The notes: generated by a model not told the origin, from the sequence alone. Positions 27,424 through 36,228 are shown, counted from the first letter of the stretch. The stretch is DNA of 64,000 bases from Hyphomicrobiales bacterium (GCA_027488155.1 JAIYCE010000084.1:1-64000); one strand, 5' to 3'. Translations and numbers: made by a program.

Positions 27424-28416
27424 TTAGCTATTTGCTTTAACGATATCTGCTACGAGACCTTCGCCGTCTGGGCCAAGTTGCGCAATCGCCGGTGCATAAA
27501 CCGATTGCGCTGCATCCCGATAAGCTTTTAGCGTCTCAGCTGGAACATTGTTAACTTGCATGTTTTTCTTAAGAAGTTCCATTGTTTGCTCTTCTTCTTG
27601 AGCGTTGACGGTTCGCTGGAACTTTGTTGCTTCAGCCATTGCCTCACGGAAAGCGTTCACCAAATTAGCCGGGATCTTTTTCAAGCTCTGCTCGCTAGCA
27701 ACAACAACCATAGGCTCGTTGGCATGCGCAGTTAGCGAATAGAACTTCTGGACTTCATACATCCGGAATGAACCCATCACAGCAACCGGATTTTCTTGTC
27801 CGTCAATCACTCCCTGACGAAGGGCAGAAATCAACTCCGAGAAGTCCATTGGCGTTGGGATAGCTCCTATTTTCTTAAAGAACTCAACATGAACAGGCGT
27901 TGGCAGAGTTCTGAGCTTCAGACCCTGAATATCTCCAGGGGCCATGATCGGGCGCTTACTGTTAGAGACATGGCGAAAACCATTATCCCACCATCCTGCA
28001 GCCGAAAGGTTCTGGGCTAGCATTAAGCTATCAAGTTTCTTGCCGACATTCCCATCCAGAACACCAAACATCGTTGCCCGGTCTTTGAAAAGATACGGGA
28101 AAATCAACGCATTTAGCTGTGGCACATTCCGTGTTGCGTGAGACACACCTGTCAGCACAAGATCAACACTTCCACGACGTGCAAGCTCGAGAACTTCTCG
28201 ATTTGAACCCAGTGTATTATTGTTGAAGATGGCAACTTCGATCCGTTTTCCAGACCTGTTTTCAAGCTCTTCTTTGAACTTGGCTTGTGCACGCCCCCAT
28301 GAGCTTGCATCAGTCGCAAAGCTAGCAAAACGAAGCGTAAGCTCTGCTGCGCGCGCAATGGATGGAATGATAAAGGGTGAAGCAACTGCTGCACCAAGGA
28401 ATTGTCTACGGTTCAT
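27424..28416 (-). CDS. TRAP transporter substrate-binding protein (DctP family)
   Basis: This 330-residue periplasmic protein starts with a Tat-like signal (MNRRQFLGAAVASPF, cleavage after ARA). The family blocks are LRFASFATDASSWGRAQAKF, the FPYLFKDRATMF region, KLRTLPTPVHVEFFKKIGAIPTPMDFSELISALRQGVIDGQENP and FYSLTAHANEP. It hands its ligand to the DctQM permease encoded downstream. A ~70-base gap separates it from the cupin gene, so a second promoter is possible there. Confidence 0.93.
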   Translation of the reverse strand: MNRRQFLGAAVASPFIIPSIARAAELTLRFASFATDASSWGRAQAKFKEELENRSGKRIEVAIFNNNTLGSNREVLELARRGSVDLVLTGVSHATRNVPQLNALIFPYLFKDRATMFGVLDGNVGKKLDSLMLAQNLSAAGWWDNGFRHVSNSKRPIMAPGDIQGLKLRTLPTPVHVEFFKKIGAIPTPMDFSELISALRQGVIDGQENPVAVMGSFRMYEVQKFYSLTAHANEPMVVVASEQSLKKIPANLVNAFREAMAEATKFQRTVNAQEEEQTMELLKKNMQVNNVPAETLKAYRDAAQSVYAPAIAQLGPDGEGLVADIVKANS

Positions 28417-28487
28417 GGATTCCCTCCCCTATTATAACTGCGCATGATTACGCAGCTTATACCTTCAACTGACTTTCGTATGCGGCC

Positions 28488-28907
28488 TTATACCTCATGA
28501 ACGCTTAAGCCTCTGGGCTTAACATCTGGCGGTAATGGTAGTGGAGCATTGGCACTGTTTTTGTGCTCAACCGTAACAAACACGAGATCCGTATCGCCTA
28601 TATTTTCTAGATCATGCACCATGAAATGCCCTTTTTCGAAGGTGAGGTGCTTCGTCTGACCAGGTGCGTATTCTGCAACGGTCGGAGCACCACCATTTAC
28701 ATGTTGCTGAGCCTTTCCTGTTGAAAGGCTTGTCCAGAAATAGTCTAGAACATGGCGGTGAAATCCAACGCGTTCACCCGGCGCAATGCGCATATACCAT
28801 ACACGCGTATTATCGGTCTCCGACAACAGCACCTGACCCACACAAGGGTTAAAGCTGTTTTTCTCAAAATCTGTTTTGAGTGGCTCTGGAAGCGCCCATA
28901 CCGTCAT
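28488..28907 (-). CDS. Cupin domain protein
   Basis: This 139-residue protein has a single cupin barrel with the metal-type motif GERVGFHRHVLDYFWT (two His) and a second motif around KGHFMVHDLENIGDTDLVFVTVE. Small cupins of this type may be isomerases, dioxygenases or non-catalytic sensors. Its start overlaps the stop of the PRISE-like reductase gene by 4 bases (ATGA), tying it to the same pathway. It is in the AT-rich island. Confidence 0.8.
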   Translation of the reverse strand: MTVWALPEPLKTDFEKNSFNPCVGQVLLSETDNTRVWYMRIAPGERVGFHRHVLDYFWTSLSTGKAQQHVNGGAPTVAEYAPGQTKHLTFEKGHFMVHDLENIGDTDLVFVTVEHKNSANAPLPLPPDVKPRGLSVHEV

Positions 28908-29959
28908 GGAATGATCCTTTCTTTCTGCATCCTGCGGAAAAGATCAATGAACATCACTTCGCTATCCATGAATTCTAAGAATCCGTATTTGCGGCATTTA
29001 GTTGTATCGGACATCACGTCCCAATCATTAGAGAACGCATAATTGGCGAATGCCCAGCTCACTAGGCGTGACAACGGGTAACCTGCAAGGTTGTATTTGA
29101 CGTTCATAAGTTCCCAAACCTTGTCTGATCCCTTCATCGTCTCCCGGAGATCGACTGTTTCAACGCCTCCAGCTTCCATCCCAAAATGCTCGGCAAAACG
29201 AGGCCAAAGATTTTGATAACGGAAAAAGTCGCCATTAGTAATGTTAAAGGCCTGATCGGCGCATTTTGGATTCGTCGCCATCCAAACCATGGCCCGCGCG
29301 AGCAAGCCGGCGTCTGTTGCTTGATAGATGGATGTGAATGCGCCGGGCTTGCCGGGAAAGCTTAAGGGTCGCCCCATCTCTCGCAAAAGCGTCGCATACG
29401 CACCAATAGTTGCGATCAAATTAAGTGGATTTCCGAGGGAAAGGCCACAAATGACATGAGGGCGAGCGGCAGACCAGCTCCATTGCTTTCCGATCCGTGA
29501 CTTTTCAAGAAAATCCTGTTGGTCGTAATAAAAATGCGGTGTTGAAACACGCGCATCAGCTTCTTTTGCAGGAGTTTTAAATGGCCCTAGATACTGACCG
29601 TAATATTTGGTTCCCTGAAGCAAGCAAACATGCTGAAGATTCTTTGCTGCCTTCTCAACAATAGGAAGCATGTTTTCAAACATTCTTGCATTCGGCTCAC
29701 GCGTATTTGCAATAACTGGATCATCTTTATAGGCCATATAGAAGACATGTGTGACGTCAGAAAGACCACTCAACGCTTCTCGGCAATTGGCTACATCGCT
29801 CAAATCAGCAGATACAAAACGTGCTTTGGTTGGGAAATAAGGTGCATTTCTTGAAACAATAATCGTGTTCCAATCAGACAGCATTTCAAGATGGGAGACT
29901 AATGCGCGTCCAGAAACACCTGTAGCGCCAAGCACAAGCGCTGTTTTCTTATCAATCAT
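28904..29959 (-). CDS. SDR family reductase of the PRISE (progesterone 5-beta-reductase/iridoid synthase-like) type
   Basis: This 351-residue extended SDR has the Rossmann motif LGATGVSGRAL and, in place of the usual YxxxK, two PRISE-type blocks: LLQGTKYYGQYLGPF with the lysine, and HFYYDQQDFLEKS with the tyrosine. The downstream WSAARPHVICGLSLGNPLN segment also fits. Plant PRISE enzymes reduce the C=C bond of enones by 1,4-addition; bacterial relatives exist but few have a known natural role. I chose the ATG at 29959, which overlaps the end of the EthD gene. It likely works with the EthD and cupin proteins on the compound taken up by the TRAP transporter. Confidence 0.82.
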   Translation of the reverse strand: MIDKKTALVLGATGVSGRALVSHLEMLSDWNTIIVSRNAPYFPTKARFVSADLSDVANCREALSGLSDVTHVFYMAYKDDPVIANTREPNARMFENMLPIVEKAAKNLQHVCLLQGTKYYGQYLGPFKTPAKEADARVSTPHFYYDQQDFLEKSRIGKQWSWSAARPHVICGLSLGNPLNLIATIGAYATLLREMGRPLSFPGKPGAFTSIYQATDAGLLARAMVWMATNPKCADQAFNITNGDFFRYQNLWPRFAEHFGMEAGGVETVDLRETMKGSDKVWELMNVKYNLAGYPLSRLVSWAFANYAFSNDWDVMSDTTKCRKYGFLEFMDSEVMFIDLFRRMQKERIIP

Positions 29960-30668
29960 GTTTCTGTTCCATTTCTTCGTAGGTTCCGGGAGGCGGACGC
30001 ACAACTATTTCTTCGCCGAGTGCACCCAATTCATACTTTGATAATTCAGCGTCTAAATATTCTGTGTATTCTGCCCGAACCAAATTGATCGCGCTTTTGA
30101 GTTCATCAGGCGTCGAGAACCAAAGCTCAATCATGCCATCATAAACGCCTTCACCACTTATCAAAGAGAGGTTGCCGTCTGTCTTTGAGTTAAGCAGCTG
30201 CCCGGCTTCATCAACGCAGACGCGCGCGCTTTGCGCCTTTACTTGGCCCGGTAAGTCGGGAAGAAACGCGTGCCACGACTCACAAAAGTCACCCCGAGCC
30301 ATTCCCATTTGGCGCTTTCCGGAAATTACAAGCTTAAAAGGTGTTTCGGAAAGACTGCAACCAATGAAACGCCACTTTTCTGAGACCAGCATATGCTCCC
30401 GGCGACCAAGATACTGGATGGCATCAGCCGAACCCTTGCGGCCAATGTCGGAGGCATAGGATGCTTGGCAGGCCTCTCTGCTATCAAACCAAAGTTGAGC
30501 GATTCCATCAGCGGGTGGGTCACCGGCTTCTATCGAGAAGCCGAGCATATAACCGCGTAAATTTGGGAATTTGGCCGCCATAGGGCCATGGATTGTACGC
30601 CAACGGTTTTCAAATTCCGGACGCGTCATCCCCGCTGCACGTTTTTGATACGTGACTAACTTTATCAC
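29952..30668 (-). CDS. Protein with two EthD-like (dimeric alpha-beta barrel) domains
   Basis: This 238-residue protein has two related halves: IKLVTYQKRAAGMTRPEFENRWRTIHGP with the typical EthD W..H segment and GIAQLWFDSREACQAS, then again FKLVISGKRQMGMARGDFCESW with GMIELWFSTPDELKSAI. EthD-fold proteins take part in ether and polyketide-like ring metabolism, often as cyclases or accessory proteins. The start is the GTG at 30668, preceded by an excellent GAGGGAGG site; a longer frame runs through the promoter. It is the first gene of the island operon, divergent from the LysR gene. Confidence 0.75.
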   Translation of the reverse strand: MIKLVTYQKRAAGMTRPEFENRWRTIHGPMAAKFPNLRGYMLGFSIEAGDPPADGIAQLWFDSREACQASYASDIGRKGSADAIQYLGRREHMLVSEKWRFIGCSLSETPFKLVISGKRQMGMARGDFCESWHAFLPDLPGQVKAQSARVCVDEAGQLLNSKTDGNLSLISGEGVYDGMIELWFSTPDELKSAINLVRAEYTEYLDAELSKYELGALGEEIVVRPPPGTYEEMEQKHD

Positions 30669-30780
30669 GATCGCCTCCCTCGGCTTATCGCGCGCGTGAA
30701 TGTCAGCAGCATTTTTGCTGTCAGGACATCCGCGTTTCCCCTCGTCGAGTATGATCCAAGCAGCGACTTGAAAAAGCTTT

Positions 30781-30794
30781 ATTGTTAGGACAAT
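30781..30794. promoter_or_regulatory. Inverted repeat, candidate LysR-type operator
   Basis: ATTGT and ACAAT face each other across a 4-base spacer, about 35 bases upstream of the LysR start and about 110 bases upstream of the island operon start. This is the usual place and shape of a LysR-type recognition site. A second inverted repeat (CAGCA, four T, TGCTG) lies at 30707-30720, nearer the operon. Confidence 0.45.
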
Positions 30795-30828
30795 GTGTTG
30801 ATTGGAAATCGACAATCCGGGAGATAGG

Positions 30829-31722
30829 GTGCTTCACCCCGACGACATTCGTCTCTTTTTGGCTACAGTGCGGGCAGGTGGCTTCAGTGCTGCCGGCCAA
30901 CAAGTTGGCATGACGAGGTCGGCGGTCAGCCGGCGCATAGATCAATTAGAGAGTAGGATCGGTGTTCGCCTTTTGCAGCGCACAACCCGCCATTTTTCAT
31001 TAACGGAACCAGGGCAGGCTTTCTTCGAAAAATGCTCACACATCATTGAAGAGCTTGACTACGTTGAGAATGCGCTTCTTGAAGAATTTTCGACTCCGAG
31101 AGGCGACATTCGTATCAACTGCGCCGTTATGATCGGCCTTAAATTGATCATTCCACGTTTAGATGAACTCAAAGAGAGCCAGCCTAATCTACGTTTTCAT
31201 ATCGATTTATCAGATCAACCAGTTCAGCGAAATGATCAGCAGCATGATATCTATATTCGGTTTGGAGCCGTAGAGGATCCTAACCTCGTATCAAGCCTGC
31301 TAGCAAGAAGCAGTCGTATACTTTGCGCTGCACCTAGCTATATCGCTAAGCATGGATCCCCGAATAGCATTGAGGATCTTAACCAACATACCTGCTTGCT
31401 CATTAGTGGGCTTGGCTCAAATTTTAATGATTGGATCTTTCAAGACAATGGAAACAGAGTAACTTTTAGAGCAACAGGCAATCTGATTTTTAATAGCGGC
31501 GATGGTCATTACGAAGCCTTGATAGCCGGGCTCGGCATTGGCAGAGTTACACAAATACTAGCTCAAAATGATATCGATGCAGGTCGCCTTGTACCTATTC
31601 TAGGTGATAAGCATAGCAGTGTAGCAGAACCAATCCACGCACTTTTTCACGGCGGCACTAAAACGCCTAAGAAAGTCCGATCCGTAGTTGAATATTTTCG
31701 TAAAAGCTTGAAGAAGATTTGA
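30829..31722 (+). CDS. LysR family transcriptional regulator
   Basis: This 297-residue protein has an N-terminal HTH (DIRLFLATVRAGGFSAAGQQ, then TRSAVSRRIDQLESRIGVRLLQRTTRHFSLTEPG) and a periplasmic-binding-type effector domain (PRGDIRINCAVMIG, IYIRFGAVEDPNLV). The GTG at 30829 is preferred because it has a GGGAGA site and gives the normal N-terminus; a TTG at 30802 is also open. It is divergent from the EthD-to-TRAP operon and is very likely its regulator, with the pathway substrate or an intermediate as inducer. Confidence 0.9.
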   Translation: MLHPDDIRLFLATVRAGGFSAAGQQVGMTRSAVSRRIDQLESRIGVRLLQRTTRHFSLTEPGQAFFEKCSHIIEELDYVENALLEEFSTPRGDIRINCAVMIGLKLIIPRLDELKESQPNLRFHIDLSDQPVQRNDQQHDIYIRFGAVEDPNLVSSLLARSSRILCAAPSYIAKHGSPNSIEDLNQHTCLLISGLGSNFNDWIFQDNGNRVTFRATGNLIFNSGDGHYEALIAGLGIGRVTQILAQNDIDAGRLVPILGDKHSSVAEPIHALFHGGTKTPKKVRSVVEYFRKSLKKI

Positions 31723-32271
31723 TTCTGTTTTGTTTATTGTTTCAACCCCGATATTCATCAAGCCATCGCTGCGACGTCAACGTGCCGGGGCGGATGCGCA
31801 TAGTTTGGTTCAATAAACAGCCGAGTAAATTGACCAAGAAGAACCAGCGATTTTGCGTCTCCGCATATCCGACGCCCAAACATGAGCACTATTCCCGTGC
31901 AAAAGCGGTTTAGTCGCCGGAAACAGGCATGCCTCGGAGAAGAACGGATTTAGCGCTTAGAAGCCTTGGTTGGATGAATCATCATCGCGGAGATTGCTCG
32001 AAGACAGCTTTCAGCCAAAACTTTCTATTCCTGCGGACATTGGTTTCGCAACGATGATTATGAAGGAAACCAGAACCCCAGGCAGGAAGCCTAACCCATT
32101 GAAAATACTTGGTTTTATCGTTGCACTTCACGCAACCGCTTCATGGGTGAAGTTCACTTTCAAGTATATCAATTTAACTTGATCTTATGACGGTTTTGCA
32201 CCGTGAACTTTTCTTTCCGGGCCGCAATGAAGAGGGGTGCCCAACTGGGTAATCCCCTGAAAGGAAATGCT
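31723..32271. other. Intergenic region between lysR and the chitinase gene
   Basis: About 550 bases without a supportable gene. It contains copy A of a ~140-bp dispersed repeat (31790-31929). Short open frames here overlap the repeat and show no protein features. The chitinase promoter must lie towards the right end. Confidence 0.4.
31790..31929. repeat. Dispersed repeat, copy A
   Basis: This ~140-bp segment matches 36229-36368 along its whole length in the same orientation. Shared blocks include GCGGATGCGCATAGTTTGG, AGAAGAACCAGCG and CTCCGCATATCC. I judge identity to be about three quarters. The two copies flank the chitinase/sigma-factor segment. Confidence 0.75.
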
Positions 32272-34371
32272 GTGGCAAGTGTGACTAAAATTCAATGGGC
32301 CTGGGGTCAAAATCAGGTCATCAATTTTAATAGCGCATCAGACACCCTCGATTTCGGCTGGTTTCAGTCGGGTCAGTACGCGGTATCCGAGGTGAACGGC
32401 TCGGTCGTGATTGCAATTCCGTCGAACAACCAGACCTATACGTTGTCTGGCGTCTCGCTCAACGAATTATCGCTGCAAAATATCCGCGCCAACGATAGTT
32501 CGGTGGTGAGCGCGTGGCAGAAGCTACTGGCCGATGCGCCAGCCCCAGTCCAGCCAACGCCGTTAGAACCCGCCCCGGTTGAACCGACACCTGTCGATCA
32601 GACACCTGTCGATCAGACACCTGTCGATCCTACCCCGGTTGAGCCCACTCCGGTTGTTCCCCCTGCCGGCGGTGGCGATGGTACTGCTGGTAGTCTGCCT
32701 ATCATTGCGGCTTACTATCCAGAATGGGCCATCTATTCTCGCGATTTTAATGTGGCAGACATTCCAGCGGGTCATCTGACGCATTTGATTTACGCGTTTT
32801 CAAAGATTGATACCAGCGGCCGCATGAGCCTGTTCGACTCGTACGCGGCGATCGAAAAAACTTTTTCGGCCAGCGACAGTGTGGATGGCAAGGCCGATAC
32901 GTGGGATCAAACCTTGGCCGGCAACTTTAACCAGCTCGCCGAGCTTAAAGCAGCCAACCCTGCATTGAAGACGATGATTGCTGTAGGTGGCTGGACACTT
33001 TCGGGCCCATTTTCGGATGTGGCTAGCACGGCGGAGGGCCGCGCGACCTTTGCCGATTCTGCATTCAATTTCCTCCAGAAATACACCATGTTTGATGGCA
33101 TCGATTTCGACTGGGAATATCCGGGCGGTGGCGGTTTGGAATCCAACATCGTGCGGCCTGAAGATGGCAAAAATTACGCATTACTGCTGCAAGAAGTCCG
33201 GGATCGTCTGGACACCCTTGAAGTCACCACCGGCCGTGAGTACCAGATTTCGGTCGCATCGCCCGCCGGTGCCGACAAGATTGCCAATATGGATCTGGTG
33301 GGGATGAAACCGTCCGTCGATTTCTTCAACCTCATGGCCTATGATTTCCATGGCGGTTGGGAAACAACCACCGGCCATCAGGCCCCCATGTTTGACACCA
33401 TCGGTGGCAACTACGATATCGCCACTGCCGTCGATCTGTATTTGGCAGCTGGGGTTGAGGCATCTGCCATCGTGCTCGGCACGCCCGCTTATACGAGGGC
33501 CTGGTCAGGCGTTCAGGACGGTGGTGATGGAGGCTGGAATGCGCCAAGCACTGGCCTCGCCCAAGGCAGCTTCGAGCGCGGCGTTTACGACTATAAGGAT
33601 ATTGTCGACAAGGTGACCGACCCGGATAGCGACTGGGAGATCTATTGGGACGACGAAGCGCAGGCTGCCTACACCTACAGCGCTTCGGAACAAGTGTTCT
33701 CGACCATGGAACCCCCCGCCTCGATTGCCCTTAAGTCGCAATGGGCGCAGTCCAAGGGCTTGGGTGGTCTTATGCTCTGGGATCTTTCAGGGGATGTGTC
33801 TTCCGGGCCGGAGAGTCTGTCGGGCGCGGCTTACCAAAGCTGGTATGCTGGCGCGAGCGTAGACACGATTGCTACAGCATCGGCACTCAGCCCCGATCAT
33901 GTGATCGGTGGAAATGGTGCCATGGATAGCTTTGTGGATTACGTCTACGAGCCGCCCGTGGTGATACCGCCGACTGGCGGTGGCACGAGTGGAACGTCGG
34001 GTGACTCCGGTGGCCAGAATGGCGGTAGCGCGCCGCCGACACAGACCGACCTTTCTGGTCAGACCTACGGCATTGGCTGGTCGTGGGGCAAACATCAGGT
34101 GCTGGACTTCAAACCCGATGCGGACACTCTGGACTTTGGCTGGGCATTCCAGGCCGGTCAATTGTCGCTGACCGAGGCTAATGGCTCGACTGTACTAGCC
34201 ATTTCCAGCAATTCGCAGAGTTACATCCTAAATGGGGTGAGTCTGGATGAATTAAGTCTGGCGAACTTTGCATCGAAGGATGCGGGGGTGATGGCCTACT
34301 TCAAATCGGTGCTTGATGCTGCGGACGTTCAAGTGGTCGGTGTTGTCAACGATACAGGCTTAGTCCTTTAA
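32272..34371 (+). CDS. GH18 chitinase with duplicated flanking beta domains
   Basis: This ~699-residue protein has three parts: an N-terminal ~80-residue domain (WAWGQNQVINFNSASDTLDF, then YTLSGVSLNELSL), a Pro/Thr linker with (TPVDQ) repeats, a GH18 catalytic barrel and a C-terminal copy of the first domain (WSWGKHQVLDFKPDADTLDF). The barrel shows the DGIDFDWEYP active site (catalytic Glu at about 282). It hydrolyses beta-1,4-GlcNAc polymers; the repeated domains may bind chitin. No classical signal peptide is visible. I chose GTG 32272 with an AAAGGA site; GTG 32203 is also open. It converges on a sigma/anti-sigma pair. Confidence 0.88.
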   Translation: MASVTKIQWAWGQNQVINFNSASDTLDFGWFQSGQYAVSEVNGSVVIAIPSNNQTYTLSGVSLNELSLQNIRANDSSVVSAWQKLLADAPAPVQPTPLEPAPVEPTPVDQTPVDQTPVDPTPVEPTPVVPPAGGGDGTAGSLPIIAAYYPEWAIYSRDFNVADIPAGHLTHLIYAFSKIDTSGRMSLFDSYAAIEKTFSASDSVDGKADTWDQTLAGNFNQLAELKAANPALKTMIAVGGWTLSGPFSDVASTAEGRATFADSAFNFLQKYTMFDGIDFDWEYPGGGGLESNIVRPEDGKNYALLLQEVRDRLDTLEVTTGREYQISVASPAGADKIANMDLVGMKPSVDFFNLMAYDFHGGWETTTGHQAPMFDTIGGNYDIATAVDLYLAAGVEASAIVLGTPAYTRAWSGVQDGGDGGWNAPSTGLAQGSFERGVYDYKDIVDKVTDPDSDWEIYWDDEAQAAYTYSASEQVFSTMEPPASIALKSQWAQSKGLGGLMLWDLSGDVSSGPESLSGAAYQSWYAGASVDTIATASALSPDHVIGGNGAMDSFVDYVYEPPVVIPPTGGGTSGTSGDSGGQNGGSAPPTQTDLSGQTYGIGWSWGKHQVLDFKPDADTLDFGWAFQAGQLSLTEANGSTVLAISSNSQSYILNGVSLDELSLANFASKDAGVMAYFKSVLDAADVQVVGVVNDTGLVL
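32586..32630 (+). repeat. Three tandem 15-bp units inside the chitinase linker
   Basis: The unit GACACCTGTCGATCA occurs three times head to tail with a single change in the last base. It encodes the repeated Thr-Pro-Val-Asp-Gln/Pro linker. The perfect identity suggests recent expansion. Confidence 0.9.
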
Positions 34372-34385
34372 AACTTATTCAATGG

Positions 34386-34419
34386 GGGAGGTTGGTTTTT
34401 AAACCACCCTCCCTTTTTT
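34386..34419 (+). terminator. Intrinsic terminator of the chitinase gene
   Basis: A 13-bp stem with one mismatch (GGGAGGTTGGTTT with AAACCACCCTCCC) closes on two bases and is followed by six T. It begins 15 bases after the chitinase stop. Confidence 0.85.
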
Positions 34420-34426
34420 GATGGCG

Positions 34427-34852
34427 CTACATCACCAGCAACGCGGCATCGGCAATGCCGAGTTCATCCAAAAGCCCGATAACAGCCTCGAACCATGCGT
34501 CGGGACTGGCCAAGCGCAGAAGCGCGGCGGCAGCCAGTATGATGAAAATGCGCGAAATCCGACCGGCAGAGCGCCATTGAGTGACGAGCCTCTGGAGTAT
34601 GTTTTGGCGCGCTGGTGTCAGGTTATTGAGCAGCTTTTGTAAAGCCAAGTCCGGGTTACGGTCGGCACCGATGCGGCGTACAACCTGACTCAGTTGTTCT
34701 GTAAATTGTAAGGCATTCTGCGATGCTGGATTATCCGCCAGATAAGCATCGACAAAGTCTTTGTCTGATGCTGAAAGCTGCCGGGTGACATAAAAGGGCA
34801 AGAGTTGCTGAAAACGCTGGGCGTCGTTTTGTGATGCGCTCGGCTCAGACAT
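34427..34852 (-). CDS. Probable anti-sigma factor, single-pass membrane protein
   Basis: This 141-residue protein has an N-terminal LLPFYVTRQLSASDKDFVDAYLADNP segment of the kind found at the N-terminus of anti-sigma proteins of FecR/zinc-finger-like families, a helical middle, and one hydrophobic segment near residues 97-113. It would hold the partner sigma factor at the membrane. The start overlaps the end of the sigma gene by 8 bases. No zinc-binding HxxxCxxC is present, so it is not a typical ZAS protein. Confidence 0.65.
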   Translation of the reverse strand: MSEPSASQNDAQRFQQLLPFYVTRQLSASDKDFVDAYLADNPASQNALQFTEQLSQVVRRIGADRNPDLALQKLLNNLTPARQNILQRLVTQWRSAGRISRIFIILAAAALLRLASPDAWFEAVIGLLDELGIADAALLVM

Positions 34853-35435
34853 AGGCTTGGGCCCCACCAACGGCGTTTCTGACGCAGTCACTTATTTTGG
34901 CGCGCGCATTAAACAATCGGCTCTTAATGGTGCCGATCGGACATTCAAGCCGTTCTGCCACGCGCTCCATAGGTTCCTCTTCAAACCATGTCCAAAAGAA
35001 TGCCTCCCGATGGGCGACCGGGAGCCGATCGATACAGGCGCGTATGATCTCATCCATTTCGCGACTTTCGAGTTGGCTCAGCACGTTCCAGTCGGGGTCA
35101 GGCAGGCCCTCGAGTTCATCACCATCAATATGCACCATGGCACGGGCCAGCGCGACGTTCTGCTTGCGCATCCAAGTGCCACAGACATTTTTGGCAATGC
35201 CACACAACCAGGTCTTATAGGTGGAACTGGCGTTGTAATGGGCTGATTTGCTGAAGGCTATCATGAAGGTGTCATTGAGAATTTCTTCTGCGGCAGCATC
35301 ATCCCTCACCCGCAGACGGATGAAAGAAAACACCGTAGCCTGATAGTGGCGATATACTATTTCAATGGCTTTATTGTCGCCCGCACCGACTTTGTTCAGC
35401 AAAATCGTCAGTTCATTTTCCGGCAGATCTTTCAT
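34845..35435 (-). CDS. ECF RNA polymerase sigma factor
   Basis: This 196-residue protein has sigma region 2 (VYRHYQATVFSFIRLRVRDDAAAEEILNDTFMIAF) and region 4 (IRACIDRLPVAHREAFFWTWFEEEPMERVAERLECPIGTIKSRLFNARAKI). The ECF group cannot be fixed by eye. It is encoded with a membrane anti-sigma partner and faces the chitinase gene, so an extracytoplasmic signal such as cell-wall or chitin status is a possible cue. It is distinct from the general stress sigma factor at 36939. Confidence 0.9.
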   Translation of the reverse strand: MKDLPENELTILLNKVGAGDNKAIEIVYRHYQATVFSFIRLRVRDDAAAEEILNDTFMIAFSKSAHYNASSTYKTWLCGIAKNVCGTWMRKQNVALARAMVHIDGDELEGLPDPDWNVLSQLESREMDEIIRACIDRLPVAHREAFFWTWFEEEPMERVAERLECPIGTIKSRLFNARAKISDCVRNAVGGAQAYV

Positions 35436-35593
35436 GCTGAATGGTCGGATTTCATTGGGTCAATGTCAATTTCTATACACGGCGATTGTATCAGATGGGA
35501 TTCTCAGAATTTTTCTTCAAAAACCATTTATCCTGCCCATAGAAGGCCGAACACCCATCAGTTTAGCAAATCAAGAAGTACCCAAAATGGGTA

Positions 35594-35818
35594 TCAACAA
35601 CCCAATATCGTTCGCTTTGTGTTAGGATATAAAAACATTTCCGAAACACGGGACAATGGTCCTGCGACCATCGCCAAAGTAGCAGATTGCAGAATAGCCC
35701 ATGAATGGCGAGCCTGAATACCTAAGGCAAATAATGTGCGGAGGACCGGACCGGGCGCAACGAAGCTAGCTACGATCTGCGGAAGCGTGTCGTCGAGCAA
35801 TTCGGTATCCTTTTCCAT
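35594..35818 (-). CDS. Hypothetical protein, 74 residues
   Basis: The ATG follows the stop of the 111-residue gene with no spacing, which is what an operon would show. The product begins MEKDTELLDDTLPQIVAS and has a mildly hydrophobic middle and no recognisable domain. I do not know a function. It could also be a spurious frame in a low-constraint stretch. Confidence 0.35.
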   Translation of the reverse strand: MEKDTELLDDTLPQIVASFVAPGPVLRTLFALGIQARHSWAILQSATLAMVAGPLSRVSEMFLYPNTKRTILGC

Positions 35819-36154
35819 CTATTCTTGGATAAACGCCTGCGGCACGTCGGTTTGCATCTCTAAAGGCAGCTGACCCGAGAAAATTGTTTGGCGGAGCCAA
35901 TCGCGCCTAAAGAAGGCCGTACGCTTTTCTTCAGGCGTCAATGGTCTTCGCTTTTGGTTTAAATTCTCGTGCACCCGAAATTCGGTCGGGTTACCTGACA
36001 TTCTGGCAATGAGTTCGGGTCTCACTATTTCCTGAACTGTCCCGCCCTGTTCTTTCAATTTCTTGAAAAGGACATCAAGAAAACGGTGCTTTCGGCGGTC
36101 TAGTTCGGCCAGTGCCGACAAGCAAAGCCACTCAAAAAAATTCGCGCACATCAT
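35819..36154 (-). CDS. Hypothetical protein, 111 residues
   Basis: The product is charged and predicted helical (LAELDRRKHRFLDVLFKKLKEQGG, then RRPLTPEEKRTAFFRRDWLRQT). No domain is recognised. It abuts the 74-residue frame downstream and lies just beyond repeat copy B and the tRNA-Gln gene, a typical place for acquired genes. The good match to coding composition is an impression, not a measurement. Confidence 0.4.
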   Translation of the reverse strand: MMCANFFEWLCLSALAELDRRKHRFLDVLFKKLKEQGGTVQEIVRPELIARMSGNPTEFRVHENLNQKRRPLTPEEKRTAFFRRDWLRQTIFSGQLPLEMQTDVPQAFIQE

Positions 36155-36228
36155 CGGTTACGGCGGCCGAGGAATTCGCCGCCCTATTTCGTTTTCCTGA
36201 CGATGCGTTGTGGTTCCGCGAGCTTTTT

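Noticed and set aside
31719-31913. 64-residue frame over repeat copy A
   Set aside because: The similar peptide in copy B has a different start and stop; substitutions look non-coding.
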